Shown here in pieces: positions 1 through 5,814 of a stretch of 5,814 bases of DNA; positions within the stretch are counted from its first letter, which is position 1; the number at the start of each line of letters is the position of its first letter. The notes under the pieces were generated by a model. It was not told the DNA's origin. It made no database searches and saw only the letters and a program-made list of their open reading frames with translations. A program made the position numbers and the translations under genes. The stretch spans positions 1-5,814 of the forward strand of contig SKZX01000419.1 of assembly GCA_007127175.1 (NCBI GenBank), in the 5' to 3' direction. The stretch comes from Desulfobacterales bacterium. Its GTDB lineage: Bacteria; Desulfobacterota; Desulfobacteria; Desulfobacterales; Desulfosalsimonadaceae.

Positions 1-427
1 AACTTAGCACCCGGCCGCGAAGGCTCTGCCAAGACCCAACCGTTTTTTCCCATTGCCGGTCAGACAACGCCAGGACGTTTCGGGTGCCTGATACGCCCGT
101 CAGTTCATTGCCCGCATTTTCGATCCGCTCGCGATTATCCATTATCAGATCAAAGACAGAACAGATCATCACCAGGCGCGCAATCCGCCGCAGGGTGAAA
201 TCCGGCGCTGTAATATAATGGTTGAACCGTTCCAGGGCACCGGCCGGAGACAATGAAAAATCCGCGCTGTTGGTGGTGGTGAATAGAAAAAAAAGCCTTT
301 CCAGGCTTTGCCGGTGCAACATGGGAATTGTGGCAAACCATGACAGAAACGCGGCCGTAGGATTGTCCAGTCTGCTGTTCATTGAACCACTGCCTGTTAT
401 GCGCTCTGCAAGAAGTAAATCATTCAC
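1..427 (-). CDS. Unrecognised protein, N-terminal part only (runs off left edge)
   Basis: The minus-strand frame is open from a TGA at 521-523 to the left edge, about 173 codons without a stop, with codon use like the neighbours (mostly CTG for Leu, GCC/GCG for Ala). I chose the GTG at 425-427 because AGGGAGAG lies 7 nt upstream (435-442). Alternatives are ATG at 452-454 and ATG at 380-382, both with weaker ribosome sites, and TTG at 518-520. The visible 142 residues appear soluble and mostly helical. There is no signal peptide or clear membrane segment, although LFFLF near residue 45-49 is locally hydrophobic. Recognisable patches are AAFLSWFATIP (25-35), ALERFNHYI (64-72), RRIARLVMICSVFDLIMDNRERIE (about 80-103) and a Trp/Arg-rich stretch near 124-139. 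I cannot assign a family. The near-consensus promoter at 560-588 points into this gene and supports it being real. Confidence 0.72.
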   Translation of the reverse strand, partial: MNDLLLAERITGSGSMNSRLDNPTAAFLSWFATIPMLHRQSLERLFFLFTTTNSADFSLSPAGALERFNHYITAPDFTLRRIARLVMICSVFDLIMDNRERIENAGNELTGVSGTRNVLALSDRQWEKTVGSWQSLRGRVLS

Positions 428-559
428 TGAGCGGCTCTCCCTGGCCGGGAACATGTGATACGCATTAAAGAAGCGGATAAGAAGGGGAGGTTGCCGGAAA
501 CATGTGCTGTTCGCTGCCAATCAATATCCCCGTTACCCGGCAATGAATTTAAACTTTTA

Positions 560-588
560 TTTATACACGCCAAACTTCTGCTTGTCAA
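560..588 (-). promoter_or_regulatory. Near-consensus sigma-70 promoter for the leftward gene
   Basis: On the minus strand a perfect TTGACA (583-588) is followed after exactly 17 nt by TATAAA (560-565), giving 11 of 12 consensus bases. Transcription would start near 553, leaving an untranslated leader of roughly 125 nt before the GTG at 427. This is the strongest promoter match I found in the window, and it faces the truncated leftward gene. Confidence 0.75.
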
Positions 589-600
589 GACATGATTGAC
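584..600. repeat. Inverted repeat overlapping the leftward -35 box
   Basis: GTCAA (584-588) and TTGAC (596-600) form a 5-bp inverted repeat with a 7-nt spacer. The left arm is part of the -35 hexamer of the leftward promoter. It could be a small operator, but arms this short can also arise by chance. Confidence 0.3.
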
Positions 601-635
601 TACCCTTTTTTGCCAAGCGCCCTTTTAACGCACCA

Positions 636-659
636 GCAGGTATGTATGTATGTGCCTGC
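636..659. repeat. TATG microsatellite inside a short inverted repeat
   Basis: Three perfect TATG units (641-652) are flanked by GCAGG (636-640) and CCTGC (655-659), which could pair as a 5-bp stem with a 14-nt loop. There is no U-tract after it, so it does not look like a terminator. Its function is unknown. Confidence 0.4.
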
Positions 660-754
660 AAGCCGGGCCCGAATCATGCAGAACTGAGAACTGAAATTCA
701 TTGCACCACCCAGGCAACCGATGGTATTGATAAAGGTCATTGAAGGCAATGTCA

Positions 755-784
755 AGAAAAAACATTGACAGAAAAAACATTGAC
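755..784. repeat. Perfect 15-bp tandem duplication upstream of the helicase gene
   Basis: The unit AGAAAAAACATTGAC occurs twice back to back, at 755-769 and 770-784, with no mismatch. The junction of the copies creates a TTGACA hexamer at 765-770 that serves as the -35 box of the predicted helicase promoter. The second copy ends in TTGACG. Further CATTGA or ATTGA copies lie at 726-730 and 738-743. Confidence 0.85.
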
Positions 785-793
785 GGCAATCAT
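765..793 (+). promoter_or_regulatory. Candidate sigma-70 promoter for the helicase gene
   Basis: A perfect TTGACA (765-770) is followed after 17 nt by AATCAT (788-793), which matches 4 of 6 bases of the -10 consensus. Transcription would start near 800, about 35 nt before the ATG at 835. The -35 box exists only because of the tandem duplication at this site. Confidence 0.45.
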
Positions 794-834
794 GATGCGC
801 CAGAAACGCAACCGCCTTTCATCACAATTGCCCT

Positions 835-3171
835 ATGACTGAACACGCCACTGCGCTGGCCTCAAAATTCATCAACAGCACCGGCCGCCACGTCTTTCTC
901 ACGGGGCGGGCCGGCACCGGGAAAACCACTTTCCTTCAGGATATCAGCGCCCGGACCCATAAGAGCTGCATTGTCGCGGCCCCAACCGGCATTGCCGCCA
1001 TCAATGCCGGCGGCGTTACCCTGCACTCCCTTTTCCAGCTCCCGTTCGGCGCGTTCTACCCGGTGGAGCCGCTTCCCGACGCCATCGGCGATGACTTTGA
1101 AATAAACACGCCGGCCACCCTGGTCCGCAACCTGAAAATGCACGCCACCAAGCGCAACCTGCTCAGAAAGATGGAATTGCTCATCATCGACGAGGTGAGC
1201 ATGCTCCGGGCGGACCTGCTTGACGCCATCGATACCGTGCTGCGCCATGTCCGGCGCAATCGCCGCATCCCGTTCGGCGGTGTGCAGGTTCTTTTTATCG
1301 GCGATCTGCACCAGCTGCCGCCCGTGGTCAAGGATACCGAATGGCAGGTGCTCAAAAACGCCTATGACACGCTTTTTTTCTTCGGCGCCCGGGCGCTTTC
1401 CGGAAACCAGCCGGTGTACATCGAACTGGAGCGCATTTACCGCCAGACGGACAGGCAGTTCATCTCCCTGTTGAACAACCTTCGGGACAACCGCCTGACC
1501 CCCGGGGATGTCGAAGCGCTGAACCAGCGGTGCCAGCCCGGTTTCAAGGCGGACCCCGGCGACGGTACCATTTACCTGACCACGCACAACAACAAGGCCG
1601 ACCGGGTCAACCGCGCCGAGCTGGATAAGCTTCCCGGGGAGGTCCACAGCTTCCGCGCCGACGTCAAAGGCACCTTTGACCCGCACGTGTACCCGGTCCA
1701 ACCGGTGCTGGAACTGAAAAAGAATGCCCAGGTGATGTTCATCAAAAATGATTTATCCGGTGAGCAGCGCTATTTCAACGGGAAAATCGGCAAGGTCGAA
1801 GACCTGTCAGGCGACGGCGTCACGGTGGGGTTTCCCGACGGCAGCCCGCCGGTCCGGGTGGAATCCCACACCTGGGAGAACAAGCGCTATACACTCAACA
1901 CGGAAACCGGGGAGATCGAAGAAAAAGTGGTCGGCACCTTTGCCCATTTCCCCCTGAAACTCGCCTGGGCCATCACGATCCACAAGAGCCAGGGGCTGAC
2001 CTTTGACAAGGCGGTTATCGACGTTTCCCAGGCGTTTGCCGCCGGCCAGGTCTACGTGGCCCTGTCCCGGCTCACCACCCTGGAAGGGCTTGTGCTGACG
2101 TCCCCTTTCCGCTTTCAGGACATGCCGCGGGAAGCGGCGCTGGACGATTTCTGCAGCCAATGCCGCCAGGTGGCCGACCCCGAAGCAGCACTTGAAGCGG
2201 CATCCATGGCATACATGGAAGAATCCGTCAGAAATGCTTTTGATTTCAGCGCCCTGACGGCTGAGATCGACTTCCACGTGCGCTCCTACGACCGGGACGC
2301 CGCCCATTCCAGAAAGCAGACCCACCTGGAATGGGCACAGGCGCTCCAGGTGGATGTACGGCCCGTAAAATCGGTGGGGGACAAGTTCCTGCAGCAGCTT
2401 GCCCGGATACTGCCATCGGCTGTGGATGACAACATGGTCCATCTTCATGACCGGGTCGATGCGGCACGGCAGTATTTCGAACCGATATTCAACCAATTAT
2501 CCGACAGGGCCAGGGCCCATGCCGCCCGCCTGAAAGCGGAAAAAAAAGGCGTCAAGAAGTATATCCGGGAAATTGAGTACCTTGAAATGCTGTTTGCCGG
2601 GCAGATGCAGAAAATCGCAAAGGTATTGGCCCTGATCCGGGCATTTCAGGCGGATACGGAACTTCTCCGCTCCGATCTGCCGACCCCAAAGCGAAAAGAG
2701 AAAAAAACCGCATCCCCGGCCATTGCCGAAAAAGCGGCCGCAAAGAACAAGCCCACCCGAAAAGGCGGGGACGGAAAGGCGGCAAAAGCCCCGCAGACCC
2801 CAAAACCCGGCCGCCAGGAAAAGCCGTCCAAGCCCAAAACAGACACAAAGATCCAGACGCTGCAGTTGTTCAACCAGGGGAAAACCATCGATGAAATCGC
2901 CGCCGAACGGGCCCTCAACCCCCGAACCATTCAGGGGCACATGGCCCATTGGGTCGAGCAGGGTGAAATCGATGTCCGCCAGCTGGTGCCCGAAGACGCC
3001 CTGGCGGAGATATCGCAGGCGTTCATGCAGCTGGACACCCCGTATTTGAAGCCCGTATTTGAAGCGTTATCGGGAAAATATGGTTATGATCTGCTTCAAT
3101 ACGCGGCCGCACATCAGCGTTTTTCTTCTTCGGCGGCCACGGATGCGTCAATTTCGGGCATCATGGCGTAA
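835..3171 (+). CDS. Pif1-family ATP-dependent DNA helicase with C-terminal helix-turn-helix domain
   Basis: This is a complete superfamily 1B helicase of the Pif1/RecD2-like group, expected to unwind DNA 5' to 3' using ATP in the cytoplasm. Visible motifs in order are Walker A GRAGTGKTT (24-32), motif Ia APTGIAA (49-55), Walker B LLIIDEVSML (115-124), motif III FIGDLHQLPP (154-163), the arginine-containing ELERIYRQ (197-204), and the UvrD_C_2-type motifs TIHKSQGLTF (381-390) and VYVALSRL (406-413). A helical region (about 455-615) leads to a Lys/Pro/Ala-rich linker (618-672) and a helix-turn-helix domain (about 672-762) resembling the HTH_40 domain of RecQ-like and Pif1-like bacterial helicases. 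The ATG at 835 is the only in-frame ATG after a stop at 793-795 and fits the family N-terminus, but it lacks a Shine-Dalgarno sequence. The 3' end overlaps the convergent gene by 58 bp. The class call is firm; the cellular substrate is unknown. Confidence 0.93.
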   Translation: MTEHATALASKFINSTGRHVFLTGRAGTGKTTFLQDISARTHKSCIVAAPTGIAAINAGGVTLHSLFQLPFGAFYPVEPLPDAIGDDFEINTPATLVRNLKMHATKRNLLRKMELLIIDEVSMLRADLLDAIDTVLRHVRRNRRIPFGGVQVLFIGDLHQLPPVVKDTEWQVLKNAYDTLFFFGARALSGNQPVYIELERIYRQTDRQFISLLNNLRDNRLTPGDVEALNQRCQPGFKADPGDGTIYLTTHNNKADRVNRAELDKLPGEVHSFRADVKGTFDPHVYPVQPVLELKKNAQVMFIKNDLSGEQRYFNGKIGKVEDLSGDGVTVGFPDGSPPVRVESHTWENKRYTLNTETGEIEEKVVGTFAHFPLKLAWAITIHKSQGLTFDKAVIDVSQAFAAGQVYVALSRLTTLEGLVLTSPFRFQDMPREAALDDFCSQCRQVADPEAALEAASMAYMEESVRNAFDFSALTAEIDFHVRSYDRDAAHSRKQTHLEWAQALQVDVRPVKSVGDKFLQQLARILPSAVDDNMVHLHDRVDAARQYFEPIFNQLSDRARAHAARLKAEKKGVKKYIREIEYLEMLFAGQMQKIAKVLALIRAFQADTELLRSDLPTPKRKEKKTASPAIAEKAAAKNKPTRKGGDGKAAKAPQTPKPGRQEKPSKPKTDTKIQTLQLFNQGKTIDEIAAERALNPRTIQGHMAHWVEQGEIDVRQLVPEDALAEISQAFMQLDTPYLKPVFEALSGKYGYDLLQYAAAHQRFSSSAATDASISGIMA
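3114..3171. other. 58-bp tail-to-tail overlap of convergent genes
   Basis: The helicase stop codon (TAA, 3169-3171) lies inside the sulfotransferase gene, and the latter's stop (TGA on minus, 3114-3116) lies inside the helicase gene. The shared bases encode low-complexity tails in both proteins: Ser/Ala-rich after QRF in the helicase and a Glu/Ala-rich EEEKR end in the other. No terminator hairpin separates the two genes. Confidence 0.85.
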
Positions 3172-5048
3172 AAATTCCTGAACACGGTCTGGATCTCGTC
3201 AATCGGGGCCTTTCTGGAGAAAACCTTCGAAGACTTCTTGACAAGGTGCACCGATGACGACGCGGTGGTTTCGTCAAAACCGAGCAGCTCCGCCAGCCGG
3301 GCAAACCAGGCGTGAAGCTCGGAAAAACGGCGCTCCGATTCCGAGATTGCGGAATAGTAGCGGGCGATGCGTTCATCCTGTTCGGCCACGTTTTGGGAAA
3401 GCTCCTGAAGCCGCTTTTCATCTGCTTCCTGCCGGATGCGGCATTCATCCAGTGCTTCATCTTTCAGGGCCAACGACTGCCGCGCTTCGGTCAGCTCCGA
3501 TTCCAAGCCGGAAACCGTCTCATCGCATGCCCTTTGACATGCCTCCAGCTTTTCGGCGGCTTCCGCCGCCTGCCCCGTGAGCGCGCCGATGCGTTTTTCC
3601 TGCCCGGCCCACGCGTCGTTCAAGTCTTTCAGGCTGCGGGTCACCCGGATCCAGATGTCAAGGTTAAGCGGCAATTCCGGCAGGTTCGGGATCATTGGCA
3701 GCAATATCCGGGCATCCCCGCCCGTTGCAAAATACACCATCGACGTTTCTGAGTCCGGTGCGACAATCGCCTGCCCCTCGATGGCGCATTGGGAAAATCC
3801 GCTGCCATCAAATGCCGACCATATGACCTCGCCGTTTGCCGGGTGCACCAGGTTGACCGATGAAATGTTGACGGTTCCCCGGCTGTTCAACGGATCGATG
3901 CGCAGCCGCCCGCACCGCAGGATATCCGGATCCGCTATAAAAACCGATATTTTCTGCCAGGCATCCGGGGCAAGCAGGACCTGCCTGGAATTTTCCGTCG
4001 TATACCCGGATTCCTGCCCTGGCACGCCCGGAAAATACACCCGGGCATAGAGCACCCCGTCTTTTTGATCCGCTTCCAGCAGGCGCTTCTCCCGCCTGGC
4101 CTCGCTGTCGACTTCCTTTTGTTCATAATCGCTCAGCACGGCCATAACGTCGTCAAACATTTCGGCAACGTAGGCTTTGTTTGCAATATAGCCGCCCGTG
4201 CCGGGTGACGTCACCAGTGGAAACCCGTTGATTTCCACATCCATTTGTTTCTTTTCGATCAGAGCGGTGCGGTTTTCGCTGTCCGCCAGGGCCGGCCCCT
4301 GGTTCATCCGCAGTTGATCGTAGAGCCATTCGTAGCGTGAAAAACGCTTGTCCGCATTCTCCAGGGAGCCGCCGTAATGATGCTTCAAATCGGATCTCAC
4401 AAACCCGATCAAACGGGAATGCGCCTGCCTGGGGGGCCTGTCAAAGTTGATATCGAGCCGCCTGCTGATCTTTTCCATGCAATGCACGGGATCGGCAAGC
4501 AGTGCGTCGTAAGTGATGATCATGTAGTCCCGGCCGCTGACGGCGGCAAGGGCCTCGCGATTGTGCACCAGCCACAGCAGATGCCCCTTGAGCAGGTCAA
4601 AGCCCTCCTGCTTTTCAAGGGAGCGGGCCACCTCGTAAGGATGCCGGACCAGCAGGACAAAGCATGGCCGGATCCCCTTGTCTGCCAGGATATCCGTCCA
4701 CAGCGGCATCAGCCGGCACATGCGCGGATCGCCCATGACCAGGAGGCGGTTGTCAGAAAAGCAGCGGTCGATGATGGCCGAAATTTTTTCCCCCGCATCC
4801 TTTGCCGCCCCGCCCCGGTGCCATTCCCGGGGCAGATTGCCCACCATGTCCCAGCGGCACCCCATGTTTCTCAACATGATCTCGTGGTGCACCATGACGG
4901 CTTCGTGACAGGAATATTCGTCCCCGCGGCCCTCAGGAGAGCGGCCTTCCGGGTTCAACCCGAGCCGATCGATGCCCCCGCCCAATGCGGAAATCCCGCT
5001 CCTGTGCATACCAAGAATGATCAACGCTCTTTTTTCCTTCGTCTCCAT
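3114..5048 (-). CDS. Sulfotransferase-family protein with central beta-rich module and C-terminal coiled coil
   Basis: The N-terminal 210 or so residues look like a PAPS-dependent sulfotransferase. GMHRSGIS (13-20) sits at the 5'-phosphosulfate-binding loop, GDPRMCRLMPLW (106-117) is typical of bacterial sulfotransferases linked to polysaccharides, and LLVRHPYEVARSL (132-144) carries the 3'-phosphate-binding Arg135 and Ser143 with the usual 8-residue spacing. Residues of about 325-470 form a beta-rich module containing LRIDPLNSRGTVNI (382-395), like segments I recall next to cell-surface glycosyltransferases. Residues of about 483-575 are a heptad-like, Glu/Arg/Ala-rich coiled coil. There is no signal peptide or membrane span, so it is probably cytosolic. 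The ATG at 5046-5048 is preceded by GGAAGAAGG, a good ribosome site. The usual Thr of the P-loop (GxHRSGT) is Ile19 here. The acceptor is unknown. It is a single gene, convergent with the helicase and divergent from the DUF2007-like gene. Confidence 0.82.
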   Translation of the reverse strand: METKEKRALIILGMHRSGISALGGGIDRLGLNPEGRSPEGRGDEYSCHEAVMVHHEIMLRNMGCRWDMVGNLPREWHRGGAAKDAGEKISAIIDRCFSDNRLLVMGDPRMCRLMPLWTDILADKGIRPCFVLLVRHPYEVARSLEKQEGFDLLKGHLLWLVHNREALAAVSGRDYMIITYDALLADPVHCMEKISRRLDINFDRPPRQAHSRLIGFVRSDLKHHYGGSLENADKRFSRYEWLYDQLRMNQGPALADSENRTALIEKKQMDVEINGFPLVTSPGTGGYIANKAYVAEMFDDVMAVLSDYEQKEVDSEARREKRLLEADQKDGVLYARVYFPGVPGQESGYTTENSRQVLLAPDAWQKISVFIADPDILRCGRLRIDPLNSRGTVNISSVNLVHPANGEVIWSAFDGSGFSQCAIEGQAIVAPDSETSMVYFATGGDARILLPMIPNLPELPLNLDIWIRVTRSLKDLNDAWAGQEKRIGALTGQAAEAAEKLEACQRACDETVSGLESELTEARQSLALKDEALDECRIRQEADEKRLQELSQNVAEQDERIARYYSAISESERRFSELHAWFARLAELLGFDETTASSSVHLVKKSSKVFSRKAPIDEIQTVFRNFYAMMPEIDASVAAEEEKR

Positions 5049-5255
5049 AGCCTTCTTCCATGCATTGATAATGGTTTTTCAAACGCCGCGAACACGGCCG
5101 GCGGCAAAGCTTTTCCTTGACAGTTTTGCCCCGTGAAACCTAATATATCTGGCAGATTCCACGAAAGGTATTAATATTTCTCCCGGGGGGCCGGTTACAA
5201 AAATCGGCTGCTGCATTTTTCCATTATACATAAGGTAAAAAAAGGAAAGCGGCGG
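5049..5255. other. Divergent intergenic region
   Basis: About 207 bp separate the leftward sulfotransferase-like gene from the rightward DUF2007-like gene. A rightward promoter candidate is at 5117-5146. On the minus strand a perfect TATAAT lies at 5223-5228, but no good -35 is found at the right spacing, so the leftward promoter stays unassigned. No small ORF is convincing here. Confidence 0.6.
5117..5146 (+). promoter_or_regulatory. Candidate sigma-70 promoter for the DUF2007-like/aldolase operon
   Basis: A perfect TTGACA (5117-5122) is followed after 18 nt by TAATAT (5141-5146), 4 of 6 matches to the -10 consensus in a locally AT-rich patch. Transcription would start near 5153, giving a leader of about 100 nt before the ATG at 5256. 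Confidence 0.45.
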
Positions 5256-5534
5256 ATGATCCGAGACAGCCATAATTACTCGGAATATAAAAAAATTGTT
5301 ATTATCGAGAATGAAATCGAGGCCCAGTTCATCGCCTCTGTCCTGAACGAACGCGGCATTCCCCATGAAATCTATTCGTTTCAGGATACCGCATTTGACG
5401 GATTGTTTCAAACACAAAAAGGCTGGGGCAAGGTGATGGCCCCCAAGTCCTTCGAAGCGGAGATCCTTGAAATAATAAACGATGTGCGCAGGGCACCCCC
5501 GCTGCATGAGGTGCCGGGACATGAGAATGAATAG
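5256..5534 (+). CDS. Small DUF2007-like (putative signal-transducing) protein
   Basis: A 92-residue soluble protein. Its pattern resembles the DUF2007 family: an early beta strand KKIVIIENEIEAQFI (12-26), a helix with VLNERGIPHEIY (about 29-40), and a return strand ending in GKVMAPKSFEAEILEII (about 58-74). In that family a small alpha/beta fold recalls ACT-like or PII-like adaptor domains; the biochemical role is not established. The ATG at 5256 is preceded by AGGA (5243-5246) at 9 nt. There is no membrane segment or signal peptide. It ends 39 bp before the aldolase start on the same strand with no terminator between them, so co-transcription is likely. The family assignment is from memory of the motif pattern and is moderately sure; the gene itself is well supported. 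Confidence 0.75.
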   Translation: MIRDSHNYSEYKKIVIIENEIEAQFIASVLNERGIPHEIYSFQDTAFDGLFQTQKGWGKVMAPKSFEAEILEIINDVRRAPPLHEVPGHENE

Positions 5535-5573
5535 AAGCCATCAACACTTTACACCCATGAAAGGGGGTTTAAT

Positions 5574-5814
5574 ATGACGCTGAACCCGTCCGAATACCAG
5601 AAAGCGTTCGACGAGGCGCTCAAAATCGGTAGGCCGCCCAACATTGCAGCGCTCTTCCCCAACTCGAAAGCGCTCATCGTAAGCGGCAAATACATCGACA
5701 AGGCCATGCTGACCAAAGGCAGCGCCATTGCCATGGCCGCCAACGGGCGCAACTACTTCGTGATCCGGGGGGCGCTCATGGCCGCTCAGCGCGCAAACGC
5801 CGCCATTATCATCG
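5574..5814 (+). CDS. fba: Class II fructose-1,6-bisphosphate aldolase, N-terminal part (cut by right edge)
   Basis: This is the first 80 codons of a gene continuing past the window. The protein starts MTLNPSEYQKAF, then GRPPNIAALFPNSKALIVSG (about 20-39), AIAMAANGRNYFVIRGA (about 52-68) and AAQRANAAIII (70-80). This resembles the longer class II aldolases of Desulfobacterota, which use a divalent metal, usually zinc, to cleave or form fructose 1,6-bisphosphate in glycolysis and gluconeogenesis. The first barrel strand and the helix ending in RANAAIII fit the general class II pattern of a helix followed by a strand entering the active site. The metal-binding histidines lie beyond the edge and cannot be checked. 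The ATG at 5574 has a strong AAGGGGG (5561-5567) 6 nt upstream. The ATG at 5557 opens only a six-codon frame. Likely co-transcribed with the preceding small gene. Confidence 0.72.
   Translation, partial: MTLNPSEYQKAFDEALKIGRPPNIAALFPNSKALIVSGKYIDKAMLTKGSAIAMAANGRNYFVIRGALMAAQRANAAIII

Larger units (their letters stand above)
428..834. other. Gene-free divergent control region
   Basis: About 400 bp separate the leftward partial gene from the rightward helicase gene. The stretch is AT-richer than the flanking genes around 541-610 and 740-785. It holds the leftward promoter, a rightward promoter candidate at 765-793, a 15-bp tandem duplication (755-784), a 7-bp tandem GAACTGA pair (681-694), and a TATG repeat in an inverted repeat (636-659). 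I saw no convincing ORF, tRNA or rho-independent terminator here. Confidence 0.7.

Noticed and set aside
222..458. 78-residue plus-strand and 63-residue minus-strand (150-341) open frames
   Set aside because: Both overlap the longer minus-strand frame open from 521 to the edge, which has better codon use and a promoter and ribosome site.
862..1701. 279-residue open frame on the minus strand inside the helicase gene
   Set aside because: It is antisense to the conserved helicase motifs, and its composition (rich in Val, Gly, His, Asp) is what the reverse complement of a GC-rich gene gives.
1807..2496. 229-residue minus-strand open frame inside the helicase gene
   Set aside because: Same shadow effect; no recognisable domain and no ribosome site needed to explain it.
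5084..5105. GC-rich possible hairpin CGCCG...CGGCG as a terminator
   Set aside because: The stem is short and imperfect, there is no T-tract on either strand, and it lies upstream of both divergent genes.
4377..5120. 247-residue plus-strand open frame opposite the sulfotransferase-like gene
   Set aside because: It is antisense to the P-loop and 3'-phosphate-binding motifs, and is rich in His, Pro and Gln as expected of a shadow frame.
5223..5228. Perfect TATAAT on the minus strand as promoter of the sulfotransferase-like gene
   Set aside because: No acceptable -35 box at 16-18 nt, and the leader would be about 170 nt; kept only as a remark.
5079..5522. 147-residue minus-strand open frame over the DUF2007-like gene
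   Set aside because: The plus-strand gene has a better ribosome site and a family-like pattern; the antisense frame shows no domain.

Overview
The window looks like chromosomal DNA of a Desulfobacterota (former Deltaproteobacteria) species, probably of the Desulfobacterales. This is inferred from the moderately GC-rich coding style, a class II fructose-bisphosphate aldolase N-terminus of the kind I associate with that group, and a sulfotransferase-type protein with an extra beta-rich module and coiled coil. No rRNA, tRNA, CRISPR array, insertion sequence or phage gene was seen, and the taxonomic call is from memory.

Layout. (1) Positions 1-427, minus strand: the 5' part of an unrecognised gene running off the left edge, with a near-consensus sigma-70 promoter at 560-588. 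(2) Positions 428-834: a gene-free stretch between two divergent genes, holding that promoter, a second promoter candidate for the rightward gene, a perfect 15-bp tandem duplication, a TATG microsatellite inside a small inverted repeat, and an inverted repeat over the leftward -35 box. (3) Positions 835-3171, plus: a complete Pif1-type helicase with a C-terminal helix-turn-helix domain. (4) Positions 3114-5048, minus: a three-part sulfotransferase-like protein whose 3' end overlaps the helicase gene tail-to-tail by 58 bp. (5) Positions 5049-5255: a second divergent control region with a rightward promoter candidate. (6) Positions 5256-5534, plus: a small DUF2007-like protein, followed after 39 bp by (7) 5574-5814, the start of a class II fructose-1,6-bisphosphate aldolase gene cut by the right edge.

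The genes do not form one pathway. The helicase belongs to DNA maintenance, the sulfotransferase-like protein probably to surface polysaccharide or other conjugate modification, and the last two may be a small operon linking a putative regulatory or adaptor protein to glycolysis or gluconeogenesis. I see no convincing new multi-gene system. The most useful second looks are the edge-truncated gene with its strong promoter, the unusual P-loop of the sulfotransferase-like protein, and the duplicated promoter element in front of the helicase.
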